NCBI GenBank assembly: GCA_009746045.1 | Contig: RPFO01001885.1 | Location: 157,501 to 221,500 of the forward strand | DNA from: Mesostigma viride | Taxonomy: Eukaryota; Streptophyta; Mesostigmatophyceae; Mesostigmatales; Mesostigmataceae | DNA length: 64,000 bases | Direction: 5' to 3' | Shown here: one piece after another, positions 33,406 through 43,859 of the stretch | How positions within the stretch are numbered: position 1 is the first letter of the stretch | Layout of the letters: every line of letters starts with the position of its first letter | Translations under genes and position numbers: made by a program | The notes under the pieces: model-generated | The model's database searches: none | Told to the model about the DNA's origin: nothing | The model's input: only the letters and a program-made list of their open reading frames with translations

Positions 33406-34739
33406 GGCGGTCGGTGCGGGAGCCCTGCTTCCGCTATTTTCATGGCGATTTTTGGGGATGCGCTATGGTCACGTTCGTTGGGAATTTGATAGCTAGCTTA
33501 ACTAACCCCTATGATCTCAAGTCGCCACTGTTTTTCGTTCGTGAAAAATTGCTTTAGACACGAATATTTTGTGGTCTATTGTGCTGTTAGGTGCGGGGTC
33601 CTTCCGGCCTTATGCATCTCGCATAGTCTTGTTTTGTTTCTGCTAGACTTTTTCATAGCGCTTCGTCGGGATGCGTTATTTGAGTTCTAGACCACCTGTG
33701 TTCATCGTCCCCATGACGTTCTTCTACCAGCAATGGTATGTTTTCCAAGTTCTTTGTAATCTTGGTACGTTTGGCTAGCGCCGGTTTGCTGGCCATGTCT
33801 CCGTTCTTGCTGACCCTTTTTGTGGTCAATCTGCACGTTCATTTCATGTCGTGTGTGTTGCCCATTCTTAGGGCATACTTTCTCGTTGCATGCTAGGTTT
33901 GTTCATGCAGTTTGCGGTTGTGTCTTTTGTACATAGCCTGCGTTTGTGCTCCTGACTTTGTCGTCGCTTCATGTCCCGTTTTTAGTCGCTTTCAACTATC
34001 GTTGGTTAATCAGAGCTGTCTTTTCAGTTCGTTCATGTTGGCTAATGCTAAGATCCATGACTATGTCGGTTTATGTTAGTTACCTGTGTGATTAAGGTGT
34101 GTCAGGACTACGTGTTCTGCTCCTTGTTCACCGTTGGTGCTCTGCCGTAGGTCGGATGCTTTATGTCGTTAATCACATGTTTTATGCGTTAATCATACAT
34201 CATGTCCCCTGCATTGTCTAAGAGTTTGCCTGTGTTAGAGCATTTTGTGTGCTTCTTCATGTTTTCAGGCGACGCTAGAGTGAGGGGGGTGTGATCCAAA
34301 GCGCATCTTCCCAACGAAGTTTTTGACTTGGCAACACATGCTAGTTGCTGGGCGATGCGGCAATCTTTCCTGCTGCTTTCGTTGGACACTCGGCGCGTCA
34401 CCGGTCCGGAGTTCCAGTTTCCAGTTTCCGTGGAGATCGTCTTTTGACTACTTTGACCACGGTGTTTGCTAGCGAGGGGGGTGGATGTTTTTCGCCCACT
34501 TACCCGTGATCAGTTAGTGTTTGATCCTTACCACTGGCCTGGGTTGCATCCCATTTTTGGTTTGGTGCCATGTGGGTAAGGGGGGTGTCAAGGTTGTACC
34601 CAAATGTCACCTTGATAGTGAGTACTGAATTTAATTCTAGAGTCCTATGTTTGGTCAAGGCTTGACTTAGCTATGGCTGAGAGCTTTTCCTCTAAGTGTT
34701 ATACTTGACAGGATAGCACTAGAGCAAGGTCATGTGTTG
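33406..34739. other. Non-coding 3' part of element A
   Basis: T-rich sequence with no frame of note. It stands where integrase and reverse transcriptase would lie in a full-length Copia element. Confidence 0.6.
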
Positions 34740-34747
34740 TAAGGGGG

Positions 34748-35492
34748 GTGTCAAGGACATGGTCCTTGTATTTGTACCCACCTGACCTGGCTAGATAGAT
34801 AGAGGCTCTTGTACAGGAGCCACTGTTCTTTATCCCGTTGGATTTGGCCTACAAATGAGAAAGTTGTGGCCAGTTTTAGTAATCAGGGATTAGTACCTAT
34901 GCCAAGTGGATCCTTATAGGCAGCTGACAAATCTGTCTATGTCAGCTGACCTATGACATGTCAGATGAGAATCTATGACAGGACAGCTGACTGATTGACA
35001 TGTACACTGTGCATGTCAGATGTGGCGCTGATATGTTCACGCCAGATTTACTTCATCATCATCAGATCACACATAGAGAGATCTTTTATTAAATAGTTAG
35101 ATTACTGTGCAGCAGTTACAAGTTAAGACTGTACATCAGTTACAAGATAAGGCTGTACAGCAGTTACAAGATAAGATTTATTCTTGTCTAGATCTGATTG
35201 GTAGCCTGTACACTGACCTAACCTGATTGGTGGCCTGAGTATTACATGAGAATATTCCTAGGCACATTCCTAGCCAGCCAATCAGGTCATTCCAGTTTTC
35301 TGCCTGTGTTTTTCCTCGAGTTAATAAAACAACTGAGGAGCCTTGCCTAAGGTACTCCTCACTTTCATTCTGCCTCAAACTGAGTCTCTGTCTCTTTGCT
35401 CCCATCCTCCATAGCCTGTACCTGCAAGGACAGGCACATTTGGGTTTCAATCACAAGCATTGTAGAAGGCAAACCCATTAGTTCTTTCAACA
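34748..35492 (+). repeat. 3' LTR of element A
   Basis: 745 bp. The purine tract AAGGGGGG lies immediately before it (34740-34747). Confidence 0.85.
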
Positions 35493-35497
35493 GTTAG

Positions 35498-35923
35498 GAG
35501 TGAGAAAACAATGTTTGCCACAAAGTTTTACTTTATTTCACTCAGATAAAAATAAGTCTCAGTCGGCAGCTGGCCGGCTGCTAGTTCCACCACAGGAGTG
35601 TGTGAGGTGTGAGGTACTGAGAGAGCAAACAAGGTGCGTAGCTTCGCCTTTTAAACAATTCCAGGCTCAGCTACTGGGTAGCAGTTATGATCTTCCTACA
35701 ACGTGGCCACACCAAACCGGGTCTTTTCTGACTGTGTGGCAGTTACAATCATAACGTGATCTCAAGCCAACCATTCACAACCAAAGTTCAAGGTCAGTCA
35801 CAGAATGACTGGGTCACTTATGGAACAGAACTTAAACATGCGGCACATGCCCGTCCATGCAGTCCAGAGCTAGCACTAAACTATAAGTACTAGTTTCAGG
35901 CAGGTGTGTCGATACTTCTGACA
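35498..35923 (-). repeat. Main part of the B1 5' LTR
   Basis: 426 bp. With the six bases at 30519-30524 it makes a 432-bp LTR, the same length as its inverted partner at 36009-36440. It ends CTGACA on the plus strand. Confidence 0.85.
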
Positions 35924-36008
35924 GCCCCGTCCCCCGATCGAGCGGGGTCACCAGAGCGCACACACTCCTTTCCCAAAACCAGGCGCCGGACCGCCAAAAG
36001 GAGATAGC
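35924..36008. other. 85-bp spacer at the centre of the LTR palindrome
   Basis: Unique GC-rich sequence between two LTRs pointing away from each other. It contains an imperfect inverted run, CCCCG...CGGGG. Confidence 0.7.
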
Positions 36009-36440
36009 TGTCAGAAGTATCGACACACCTGCCCGAAACTAGTACTTATAGTTTAGTGCTAGCTCTGGACTGCATGGACGGGCATGTGCCGCATGTTTAA
36101 GTTCTGTTCCGTAAGTGACCCAGTCATTCTGTGACTGACCTTGAACTTTGGTTGTGAATGGTTGGCTTGAGATCACGTTATGATTGTAACTGCCACACAG
36201 TCAGAAAAGACCCGGTTTGGTGTGGCCACGTTGTAGGAAGATCATAACTGCTACCCAGTAGCTGAGCCTGGAATTGTTTAAAAGGCGAAGCTACGCACCT
36301 TGTTTGCTCTCTCAGTACCTCACACCTCACACACTCCTGTGGTGGAACTAGCAGCCGGCCAGCTGCCGACTGAGACTTATTTTTATCTGAGTGAAATAAA
36401 GTAAAACTTTGTGGCAAACATTGTTTTCTCACTCCTAACA
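36009..36440 (+). repeat. 5' LTR of Copia-type element B2
   Basis: 432 bp, TGTCAG...CTAACA. It is followed by the primer-binding site TGGCATCGGAG at 36441 and is a near-exact inverted copy of the B1 LTR. Confidence 0.85.
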
Positions 36441-36699
36441 TGGCATCGGAGTGCGGTTCGCACGCCTTTCGACCTGCTTACCGCTGGTAAAAGTCGTTTC
36501 CCGAGGCTCTGCTTGCGGTTGACTTTAGATTTGTGTATTTCGGCTAGATTTGCATGACGACAGCGTAGGCGGCTCAGGTTTGATTCCCGTCTGGCGCATA
36601 ATACAAAAGGTGCTTGGTTCGATTCCTGGCCGGAATCTCTTGGTCAACGTTACCTTTTTTTCGGAGGTTTCTGCTGTTTTTTTTGCTGGAACGGCTTCC

Positions 36700-37716
36700 G
36701 GCACTCGTAGCCAGGTTGCTTCCGCGCGTCGCGCTGCTGGCAGTAACGATTTTGATGCCGACGACGCTGCCGGTCTGGCCGCTTTGACTACATCATCCGT
36801 AACTCGATCTTACCGACTCGGGTCTCCCAGGCGAAGTATTTTTTGACGCAGCAGCTGGGCTGGCTGCCCTGGCTTTGCACCCGCCAGGTGGTGACGAATA
36901 CGCCGCCCTCGGTGCTCCCGACGGTGAGAATCCGGCGGTTGACGGTGGTGGTTTGAGCCGCGGTACGGCGGGGGGGGGCCCCGCCCGAGCCTCCTTTGTG
37001 GCTTGCAAGGAGCTTTTGAAGGATGTTCGTGGGGTTAAGGTTTTTACCGGCTCAGATTGGACGCTGTGGATCCCTTTTAAGGACCATTTCTTGGGCCTTG
37101 TTTCCCTTTATGCTGGCCTCCTTGGAGTGCTGGCAGGTGTTGTCCAGAACGTGCAACTGGATCGGCTCCTTTACGTTGCCTTGTTGGCCGTCGTCGATGG
37201 GCCTGCGCGTGCCTTGATGCAGACGCTCCCCCTGGATCGTCGCCTGGGCAGTCTGGCCATCACCAAGCTCATCCAGGTCTATGAGCATGGCAAGCTCACC
37301 AAGTCCATGCGTCTGGACTTGTGGAAACAAATGGCCCAACTTCGTCAAACTGCTCGCGAGACTGTGGAGCCGTATGTGAACCGCTCGGAACTGCTGTACG
37401 CCAAGCTCCAGGCTGCAGGCATTACGTTCCCAGTCGCTGCCTTTATTGCCAGCGTCCTCAGCGGTCTGCGCGCCAAGTACCGGCCCGCGCTAATCTCCCT
37501 CCGTCTTGACGAGGTCGAGACTGTTCCGGTCCTGCGGCAGCGCCTGATGGAAGTTGAAGATCTGCTGACGGGTGGCCTCCCGTCCCCTGCAGATTCTGGC
37601 TCTGCCTCCAACCACGCGTACCATACCCCTGGCCGGGGGCGTGGCCCATGGAATGGTGGTGCCCGCGGCAACGGCCTGAACGGCAACAGCAACGGCACCG
37701 GAAGCGGCAACGGCAT

Positions 37717-37748
<32 letters not shown>

Positions 37749-38245
37749 CGCGCCCACGGCAATGGCCATGCACGGCAACGGCCACGGCCATGGCGGCAGC
37801 AGCGGGGGGCGCGGCGGGCGCGGTGGTGGTCGCGGTGGTGGCGCAGGGGTCGGGCGTGGTCGCGGGCCGCCCTGCTCCGTCTGCGCCAAGCCTGGATATG
37901 ACGCCGCCACCTGCTGGACTGCCCATCCCGCCCAGCGCCCTGCTCACCTCCGCGGTGACGGCGCCGGGCACGCCCATCACACCGACGCAGGCCTGCCTCC
38001 CTTGGAGACGACGTACGCGTTCCACGTGGGTCGAGGCCGTTTGTGTGCTTCCCTGCGCGCCAACCCTTTAGGTGCTTCCCTGCGCGACGGTGTGCAGCCT
38101 CACGGGCAGGCCTCGCTTCGTCCAGTGCACGGCCTTGCGCCTTCCCCGTCCCGCTCGGGCAGTCGACTCTCGGCACCCCGCGCCAGCACCTCCTCGGACT
38201 CGACGGCTGGTTCCTCAACCACCGCTCCTTCTGTCTGTGCTTGAA
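36700..38245 (+). pseudogene. Copia-type gag of B2, frameshifted
   Basis: The start codon used in B1 is ACG here. A 4-base gain near 36806 shifts the frame, and most of gag is then open from 36875 to 38071. The core matches B1 (GKLTKSMRLDLWKQ; SVLSGLRAKYRPALISLRL). The zinc knuckle (CSVCAKPGYDAATC, Tyr in place of His) is in another frame ending at 38244. GGCAAC-type repeats encode the Gly/Asn-rich linker. Each arm carries different inactivating changes. Confidence 0.75.
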
Positions 38246-38283
38246 CACACGGCCGCAACGGCCTTGGCTATAGGTGTGCCCCG

Positions 38284-38970
38284 GAGTGGGTGGTTGACAC
38301 GGGTGCCACGTACCATATGACGCCTCACCGGTCGGACTTTGGCGATGGATTTGATCCCGCCTTCCGGCTGCGCATCACCGGCTCGGGCGGCAATCTGCAT
38401 GCGGGCGGCAGGGGCCCTCTGCTTCTCCGGCTCGGCACCCCGGACGTGCACCTCGGCCCAGCTTTGTATGTCCCAGGCCTTCAGGCCCGCCTACTCTCGG
38501 TGAGCCAGCTCTTTAAAGCCGGCCATGATGTGGACTTTAAGCACCTGCGCCTCACTTTGGGGACCCGCACGTTCCCCCTCGTGGAGTGTGACGGCATTTA
38601 CTTGCTCCGCGGGGTGGCGCCCCATGGCACCCTCGCCACATCAGCCGCCCCCGTGGACCTGATGCAGTGGCACCTGCGCCTCGGACACGCTGGCGCGGAT
38701 CGTATTGCTCGGCTAGCCGCCGACCCCGCCTCAAACATGGTGACCCACGCGGTCCCAAGGCTCCCACGTGTCCTTCCTGCCCTGCCGGTCACTTGCGGCG
38801 GAGCAGCTTTCCCCCCAGCACGACGCCACGCTGCGCGACCCCTCGCCATCCCCTGCACTGCGACCTGCTTGGTCCCATGCGGACCCCTGCCGTGTTGGGG
38901 GACTGGCGGTATGTCCTGGGCATCACGGATGAAGCCACTCGTCTTCACTGGGTTTACTTCTTGACAGAGT
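38284..38970 (+). pseudogene. Copia protease and start of integrase (B2)
   Basis: The protease opens with WVVDTGATYHMTP (D-T-G active site) and continues with ITGSGGNLHAGG and VPGLQARLLSVSQL, all Copia-type. A pre-integrase motif WHLRLGHAGADRI follows at about 38670. After one frame shift, the integrase begins HCDLLGPM...YVLGITDEATRLHWVYFL at about 38853-38969 and is then cut off by unrelated AT-rich DNA. Confidence 0.75.
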
Positions 38971-39479
38971 GAGATCGTACGTTATACGCGTTATACGGTC
39001 ACGGTGGAGTATAATGTATAATACGGTATAATACGGTATAATACGGTATTATACGTTTTCGTACGGACACACTCAGAATACTCTGATTTTACACATTTTA
39101 AGACACCCACCATCAATCCACATGTTTTTAACACTGTTTTGGACATAATCCAAGGTTGCCCTACCCTCGGCTATACTCTATACGGTGGATATTGTGGACA
39201 CGATCGATGTATTGCATGTAATACTGAGAATGTAAACGTGCGCATGCATAATTGTGTGTATGTGTATATATGTGGCTTTATATTGGTTATGTTTACTTGG
39301 GTGCCTTCACTTTGATGCAAGTAATTATATATTTTAATATATATATTAAAAATATAATTACTTACAGCAGAGTGAAATCACTCAAACCAAAGCAAACGCC
39401 CAGCTATGAACCTATATACAGAGCCATGTCAAAGCTCTATACTACGATAAGACCAATGGAAACGCCTAACGGGAGGAAC
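38971..39479. other. AT-rich stretch with short repeats and a hairpin
   Basis: An 11-bp unit like 'tacggtataa' repeats about four times at 39014-39052. A strong inverted repeat (AAGTAATTATAT...ATATAATTACTT, with outer TTCACT/AGTGAA) spans about 39306-39376. It may be the 3' flank or tail region of the LINE that follows. No gene. Confidence 0.5.
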
Positions 39480-41690
39480 CTAATAGCCCTGCTGCACCGC
39501 AAAATCAGCCCGCGTACGGCGGAGCATGATGTCAGCCATGGCCCGAGTCAGCGCCACCGACAAGCGCTGACGCCAATATGACGTCCAGGTCCGCGCCGAC
39601 CATGGGGCCCGCTGGCCCTCCAGGTCCAGCCGGTCCTCCCGGAGCCGGCAACACTCCTTGAAGAAGGCGGAGGTCAGGGGCCCCATGGCCCCAAACTCCT
39701 CCAGGACAAAGGGCACCACACGATGGTGCCCGACGTCGCCGTAGGCCAGGAGCTTGGCCCGCTCCGCCCGGTCCGCCGTGTAACCTGCCGTGAGGGAGGC
39801 CCCAGCCACGTGGCTAAGAGCCAAGGGCCGCGCCACCGAAACGTCAATAAGCAGATGCCGGCCACCCCCCTCAAAGTCCAGCACCACGATGTCAGGCCGG
39901 TGGTTGGGGGAATAGAAGGCAGCGCCATCCGCATCCTCGGACCGGATGTTCGCGTGGGGGAAAACCGACCGGATCATGGCGAGCACCACCGTCAGGAGGA
40001 CAGTGTGCAAATACAAATACCAATTCTGATTCTGTTGGCCCCCCATGCAGGCAAGGTAGTGAGTCCCCGTGGGATCCAGCGGCTGCCCACAGCTACCACA
40101 AGGCCGCCCGGCCGGAACAAGAGGCTGCGGGGCAAATAGCTGGTGCCGGAGCGCCACCGAGTAGTGGCTGGGAGCCAAGGCGAATGGGGGGGCCATGGGA
40201 AGAGCACGAAGGTACGCCGAGCCCACACTCCGCAAGGAAAGCGAGAACAGCCACGCACGTCCCTGGGCGTTGAGGTCCGCGAAAAGAGCAATCCAATCAG
40301 CCGTGTGCAGAATACCCGCGTAGGTTTTCTGGTGTTTATCGATGACGCGAGCAGGGAATGCGGCGGGAGATTGAACGGAGGCGACCGAGGGAGTGCCGCG
40401 AGGGAGGTGGCGCTGTACCGCCTGAGCGGCACGGACGGGAGAACAGGCCTGCTGGATCTCAGCATAGGCCTCCTGGATGGCGGTGACGAAGGGCAAAGGG
40501 CTGCTGGGGTCCAGGAGGTCAGGCGCTGCCGTTGCCAAAAGGGGCAGGAGCCGGCAGCTTTCCGCCCACGACTGAGCGACGGAGCCCAAAAATGCTGCTG
40601 GGGCCAGCCGGGCGGCACGAGTCAGACCGCAGCCACCCATCCGTGCAGGCAGGGAGGCAATGCGAATAGCATGTGGCGGGAGGTCGGGGCCCGGGACCAG
40701 CTGCGCCAAGGCCGACTGGATGCGTTCGTCGTGGCCCTCGGCGGCCAGCCGGACCTGAGACGGAAGAGCGCCCCGGAGCCAGTGAACGACGCGAGGGTGA
40801 GCGCAAAACCACAGAAGCAGACCCTTGGTCTGCGAATCATGAAGGCGCGCAATCAAGGGCAGTACCTCAGTGCGTGCCTCGAGGGCGGCCCGCAGAGCAT
40901 CGATGACAAACGCGGGGTCGCCAACCGGAACGCCGAGGACATCCAACCCATGGAGGCGCTCGTCCCGGCCCAAGAGCTGGGGCGGAAAGCCGGAGCAATC
41001 ACCTTGGGGCGAGTACACCGCGCACTTGGCAAGGGTCAACTGGAGGTTGATGTCGGCCACCGCGGTCTGCAGTGCCAGCAGAGCCGCGGTGGTGTCCGGC
41101 ACAGGGCCCAGAAGGTAGATATCATCCAAGTAGGCCTGAATAGCGACCGCCGGGTGGGCAGCATGGACCGCTTGGAGGCAACCCTGGAGGGGGGCGGCAA
41201 AGTACAGGGGTCCCAGGGGGTCCCCTTGCTGGGTGCCCGACCGCGACAGCAGGCCGCCGCGAGTGCCGTCCTCCATGATGTGAACCAGTTGGCCGGGCTG
41301 GCCGTAGCACACGGCTGTCCAAGCGTACAAGTCCTCGAAGGACTCCATGACGGCCGCAAACATGCTGGCGCGGGACAGACTGTTGAACGCGTTGTGGCAG
41401 TCGACCTTGACGACAGCGTGGGTGGGGTGGGCCTCGAGGTAGGCCTGCACCGAATGGATGAGGATATCCGCCCCGCCTGGAGTCGTCACCCCCAGCTGGG
41501 CCGCCACCGAGGTCTCACCCGCTGCGAGGGGCGGGCAGAAAAAGGCACGGAGCTCGGGCGCCTTTTGGCGGCAGATCACTTTGCCCACGAGCTTGCGGAG
41601 CACCTCACCGCAGGCGATCGGGCGCACCTTGCCCTCGGGGGGGGCAAGACACCCTTGAGCAGAGCGAGGAGGCGAGCGCCCGCTAACCAC
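39480..41690 (-). CDS. LINE reverse transcriptase and restriction-like endonuclease
   Basis: The 736-codon frame copies element RNA into DNA at a nicked target. RT motif A is VKVDCHNAFN (catalytic Asp 97), motif B is QQGDPLG (154-160), and motif C is YLDD (187-190). At about 540-560 a CGSC...THYLAC knuckle (Cys-x2-Cys-x9-His-x3-Cys) precedes RPDIVVLDFEGGGRHLLIDVSV, which carries the PD...D core of a restriction-like nuclease. It is open throughout but lacks its natural start. The true N-terminus lies in the upstream frame, reached through a run of eight C at 41637-41644. Confidence 0.8.
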   Translation of the reverse strand: MVSGRSPPRSAQGCLAPPEGKVRPIACGEVLRKLVGKVICRQKAPELRAFFCPPLAAGETSVAAQLGVTTPGGADILIHSVQAYLEAHPTHAVVKVDCHNAFNSLSRASMFAAVMESFEDLYAWTAVCYGQPGQLVHIMEDGTRGGLLSRSGTQQGDPLGPLYFAAPLQGCLQAVHAAHPAVAIQAYLDDIYLLGPVPDTTAALLALQTAVADINLQLTLAKCAVYSPQGDCSGFPPQLLGRDERLHGLDVLGVPVGDPAFVIDALRAALEARTEVLPLIARLHDSQTKGLLLWFCAHPRVVHWLRGALPSQVRLAAEGHDERIQSALAQLVPGPDLPPHAIRIASLPARMGGCGLTRAARLAPAAFLGSVAQSWAESCRLLPLLATAAPDLLDPSSPLPFVTAIQEAYAEIQQACSPVRAAQAVQRHLPRGTPSVASVQSPAAFPARVIDKHQKTYAGILHTADWIALFADLNAQGRAWLFSLSLRSVGSAYLRALPMAPPFALAPSHYSVALRHQLFAPQPLVPAGRPCGSCGQPLDPTGTHYLACMGGQQNQNWYLYLHTVLLTVVLAMIRSVFPHANIRSEDADGAAFYSPNHRPDIVVLDFEGGGRHLLIDVSVARPLALSHVAGASLTAGYTADRAERAKLLAYGDVGHHRVVPFVLEEFGAMGPLTSAFFKECCRLREDRLDLEGQRAPWSARTWTSYWRQRLSVALTRAMADIMLRRTRADFAVQQGY

Positions 41691-43819
41691 TCGCGCGCAG
41701 CGGGAGGAACGCGACCAGCCGCCAGGTCAATGAGGGTGTCAAAGAGAATGTCCTCGCCCCCATGCCCCACCAGGACCTCCAAGTGCTCGTAGCGCCAGCC
41801 CGACGGCCCGGTAGAGGAAGCCCGCGGGACCGCACGCATCACCTCCAGGAAGCAGTCGCGGTCCAGCCGGAGGGGGGCCGGCAGGGGGTCCGGCACGGGC
41901 AGCTGGAATCCGGGCTCCGCAGGGTGAAGAGCCTCCAAGGCCGCCAGGGTAGCCGCATTGGCGGGGGCGAGCTTGGCCATTTCCAAGCGGGTCATGGCCC
42001 GGCTGAGCTGCCCCTCGCGGACGAGGCGGATGACGTCGGCGGCCACCCGCTCGAAGTTGACCTCCCCCGACAGCCGGGCCGTGCGCGGGGGCGGCACGCC
42101 AAACAGCCCCTCCCAGTCCCCCTGCAGAAAGCGTCGGCAACGGGCAATAACCGCACCCTGGAGGCCGCGCACACCACGCCCGAGAGGGGTGAGGAGCAGG
42201 CGGGGGGTCACCATGTGCAGTTTAAAGCCCAGCGGGTCGTCCGGAGCGGCGTGCATGCGCCGGAGAGAAACGATTGCACATTGCGCGAAAAGGCTACGCG
42301 CGCGGTGGGGGAGGTCGGTCAGGGTAGACGTCGGGTTGATGGCGCATGCATCCCAGGGAACCGTGTCAAGCCAACGCCAACTGGCCGAGTAGTCGGGCGG
42401 CGGGGGCTGGGAGCCGGTGGGAGCCGAGGCGGGAGGGGGGGAGGGGGCCGGGACTGCTGGCCGGTTGAGGGGCCGTTGAGCAACACAGGCGCGCGCGTGC
42501 TGAGCGCGCCCGTGAATGGAGTACACCCGCTGGCAGTGAGCTTCCGGGCACCGGTAACAGCTCATGGCCTGCAGATCCGCCGCGCCGAGATCGGGGTGCA
42601 CAGCGCGAAGGTGCTGGCAGAGGAGGTTACGGTTGTGGAACACACCAGCACACGGGGACCCCGTGGGAAGCAGCACGGCACACCGGTGAAGGCCGTCGGC
42701 GGGCGCTGAGTGGCGGGGAGCGGCGCCAGCAAAGGCAGGACGTGGGGCCTGCGGCGTCTCCCCAGCCGGGCCGGCAGGCGCGCGCACCACGACCCGACCA
42801 GCGCCCGGCATGCCCGCCGGGGCCACGGAGGAGGCAGTGCCCACCGGGGAGACCCCCAGCGGAGGGGGATCGAGAACGCCGGCGCCCCTCCCAGGGGGAC
42901 TCGCCAGCGCGCCCGCGACCACCCCAGGCCCCGGCAACGAGGCCGGGGGCGGCGGCCGAGGGGTCGGGGAGGCAGCTGGCCCCGGGGCCCGGTGGGGACC
43001 CGGCAGGGGACCCAGCGAGACCGGGGGCGGGCCGAGAGGAAGCGCAGTCCCAGGGGGCGGCACAACAGCCCGGCACAACGGGCAGCGCGGCACGGAGTGG
43101 AGCAAGCTGCGCGCGATGCACGCTTGATGGAATGTGTGGCCGCACGCGGGCAGGCGACACAAGCCATCCCCCGGCCGGAAGGGCTCAAGGCAGATGGCAC
43201 AGGAGCCCGACTCGGGGTCGTCCCCCTCCAGAAGGGACCGGACATGAGGGGGGGGCGGGTCCCAGCCGGCCTCCCAGCAACCCGGGAGAGCAGCAATCTG
43301 GGCGCGCGAGAGGATGCCGACCGGTTGGTCAGCCGCGGGGTGCCATTCGTGCGGGATGCCTGCCAACTCCAGGATGTCGTGGAGGAAGGCAGAAACAGGC
43401 GTCCCCGCGGTTAGGGGCTGGGCGCGCCCGGCCGAGTCCACCAAGATGGCCTGGCCGCCCTGAACCGCGATGGGGGCCCCGAACTCCACACGCAGCATGG
43501 CGGCCTGCGCCAGGCTGAGGGAGGTGATGAGAAAGCCCCCACTGGCAACCGGGCCGGGAGGCGGGGCCTGGGCGTCCAAGAAGAGGCGAAGCTGCCGCGG
43601 GGACATGAGGCCCAGGTCGGCGCCGCCCGCGAGGTAGGCCGCCCGCACCGAGACCTGTGCGTCTCGAGCCACCGCCGTGACGAACTCGACCACCTCCTGA
43701 CCCACCCGCTCGTCCAGGGAAAGCAGCTCTTCCTGCCGGGCGGCCGGGAGATGCCACGGCAGCCGGCAGCCGGCGTGATATCCTTCCAAGACATACCCCC
43801 AAAGAGTCGAGGCCGTCAC
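41576..43819 (-). CDS. LINE middle region: RING-H2, zinc fingers, RT fingers
   Basis: A 747-codon frame. A RING-H2 domain lies at 207-249 with all eight ligands (C207, C210, C226, H228, H231, C234, C246, C249), a fold usually found in E3 ubiquitin ligases. After a Pro-rich linker come C2H2-like fingers (HRCAV...CAGVFHNRNLLCQHLRAVH, then CYRCPEAHCQRVYS), of the kind that bind target DNA in R2-like elements. The C-terminus holds the start of RT (STGPSGWRYEHLEVL) and shifts into the next frame in the poly-C run. Ligase activity is an inference. Confidence 0.75.
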   Translation of the reverse strand: MTASTLWGYVLEGYHAGCRLPWHLPAARQEELLSLDERVGQEVVEFVTAVARDAQVSVRAAYLAGGADLGLMSPRQLRLFLDAQAPPPGPVASGGFLITSLSLAQAAMLRVEFGAPIAVQGGQAILVDSAGRAQPLTAGTPVSAFLHDILELAGIPHEWHPAADQPVGILSRAQIAALPGCWEAGWDPPPPHVRSLLEGDDPESGSCAICLEPFRPGDGLCRLPACGHTFHQACIARSLLHSVPRCPLCRAVVPPPGTALPLGPPPVSLGPLPGPHRAPGPAASPTPRPPPPASLPGPGVVAGALASPPGRGAGVLDPPPLGVSPVGTASSVAPAGMPGAGRVVVRAPAGPAGETPQAPRPAFAGAAPRHSAPADGLHRCAVLLPTGSPCAGVFHNRNLLCQHLRAVHPDLGAADLQAMSCYRCPEAHCQRVYSIHGRAQHARACVAQRPLNRPAVPAPSPPPASAPTGSQPPPPDYSASWRWLDTVPWDACAINPTSTLTDLPHRARSLFAQCAIVSLRRMHAAPDDPLGFKLHMVTPRLLLTPLGRGVRGLQGAVIARCRRFLQGDWEGLFGVPPPRTARLSGEVNFERVAADVIRLVREGQLSRAMTRLEMAKLAPANAATLAALEALHPAEPGFQLPVPDPLPAPLRLDRDCFLEVMRAVPRASSTGPSGWRYEHLEVLVGHGGEDILFDTLIDLAAGRVPPAAREWLAGARLLALLKGVLPPPRARCARSPAVRCSASSWAK

Positions 43820-43859
43820 CGGGGGGCGGCGGAAAGAAATGTCGCCCGCACCCGCGCAA

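Larger units (their letters stand above)
30525..35492 (+). mobile_element. Copia-type element A with gag and protease only
   Basis: LTRs lie at 30525-31244 and 34748-35492 (TGTCAAGG...TTTCAACA). The target duplication is GTTAG (30520-30524 and 35493-35497). A primer-binding site TGGTATCGGAGG follows at 31245, and a purine tract AAGGGGGG touches the 3' LTR. The interior codes for a single intact ORF of gag and protease and then has 1.3 kb without coding. Integrase, reverse transcriptase and RNase H are absent, so it resembles TR-GAG-type non-autonomous elements. Confidence 0.85.
28701..35923 (-). mobile_element. Truncated Copia-type element B1 (left arm of the palindrome)
   Basis: The element keeps gag, leader, primer-binding site (TGGCATCGGAG, minus strand, just left of 30519) and its 5' LTR (30519-30524 plus 35498-35923; 432 bp). 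It is cut off after the end of gag at 28701. Its LTR is interrupted by Copia-type element A (30525-35492, duplication GTTAG). It is a near-exact inverted copy of 36009-38269. Confidence 0.8.
36009..38970 (+). mobile_element. Truncated Copia-type element B2
   Basis: Order: LTR, primer-binding site, leader with tRNA-like B boxes (near 36579 and 36617), gag, protease, pre-integrase and the first part of integrase. The element stops abruptly at about 38970. No 3' LTR is present. Its first 2.26 kb form the right arm of the B1/B2 palindrome. Confidence 0.8.

Noticed and set aside
36541..36640. Possible tRNA gene(s) in the B2 leader
   Set aside because: Two B-box-like motifs occur, but no acceptor stem or A box pairs with them.
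40143..41792. 549-codon plus-strand ORF
   Set aside because: It is the complement of the GC-rich LINE RT frame, which has clear catalytic motifs on the other strand.
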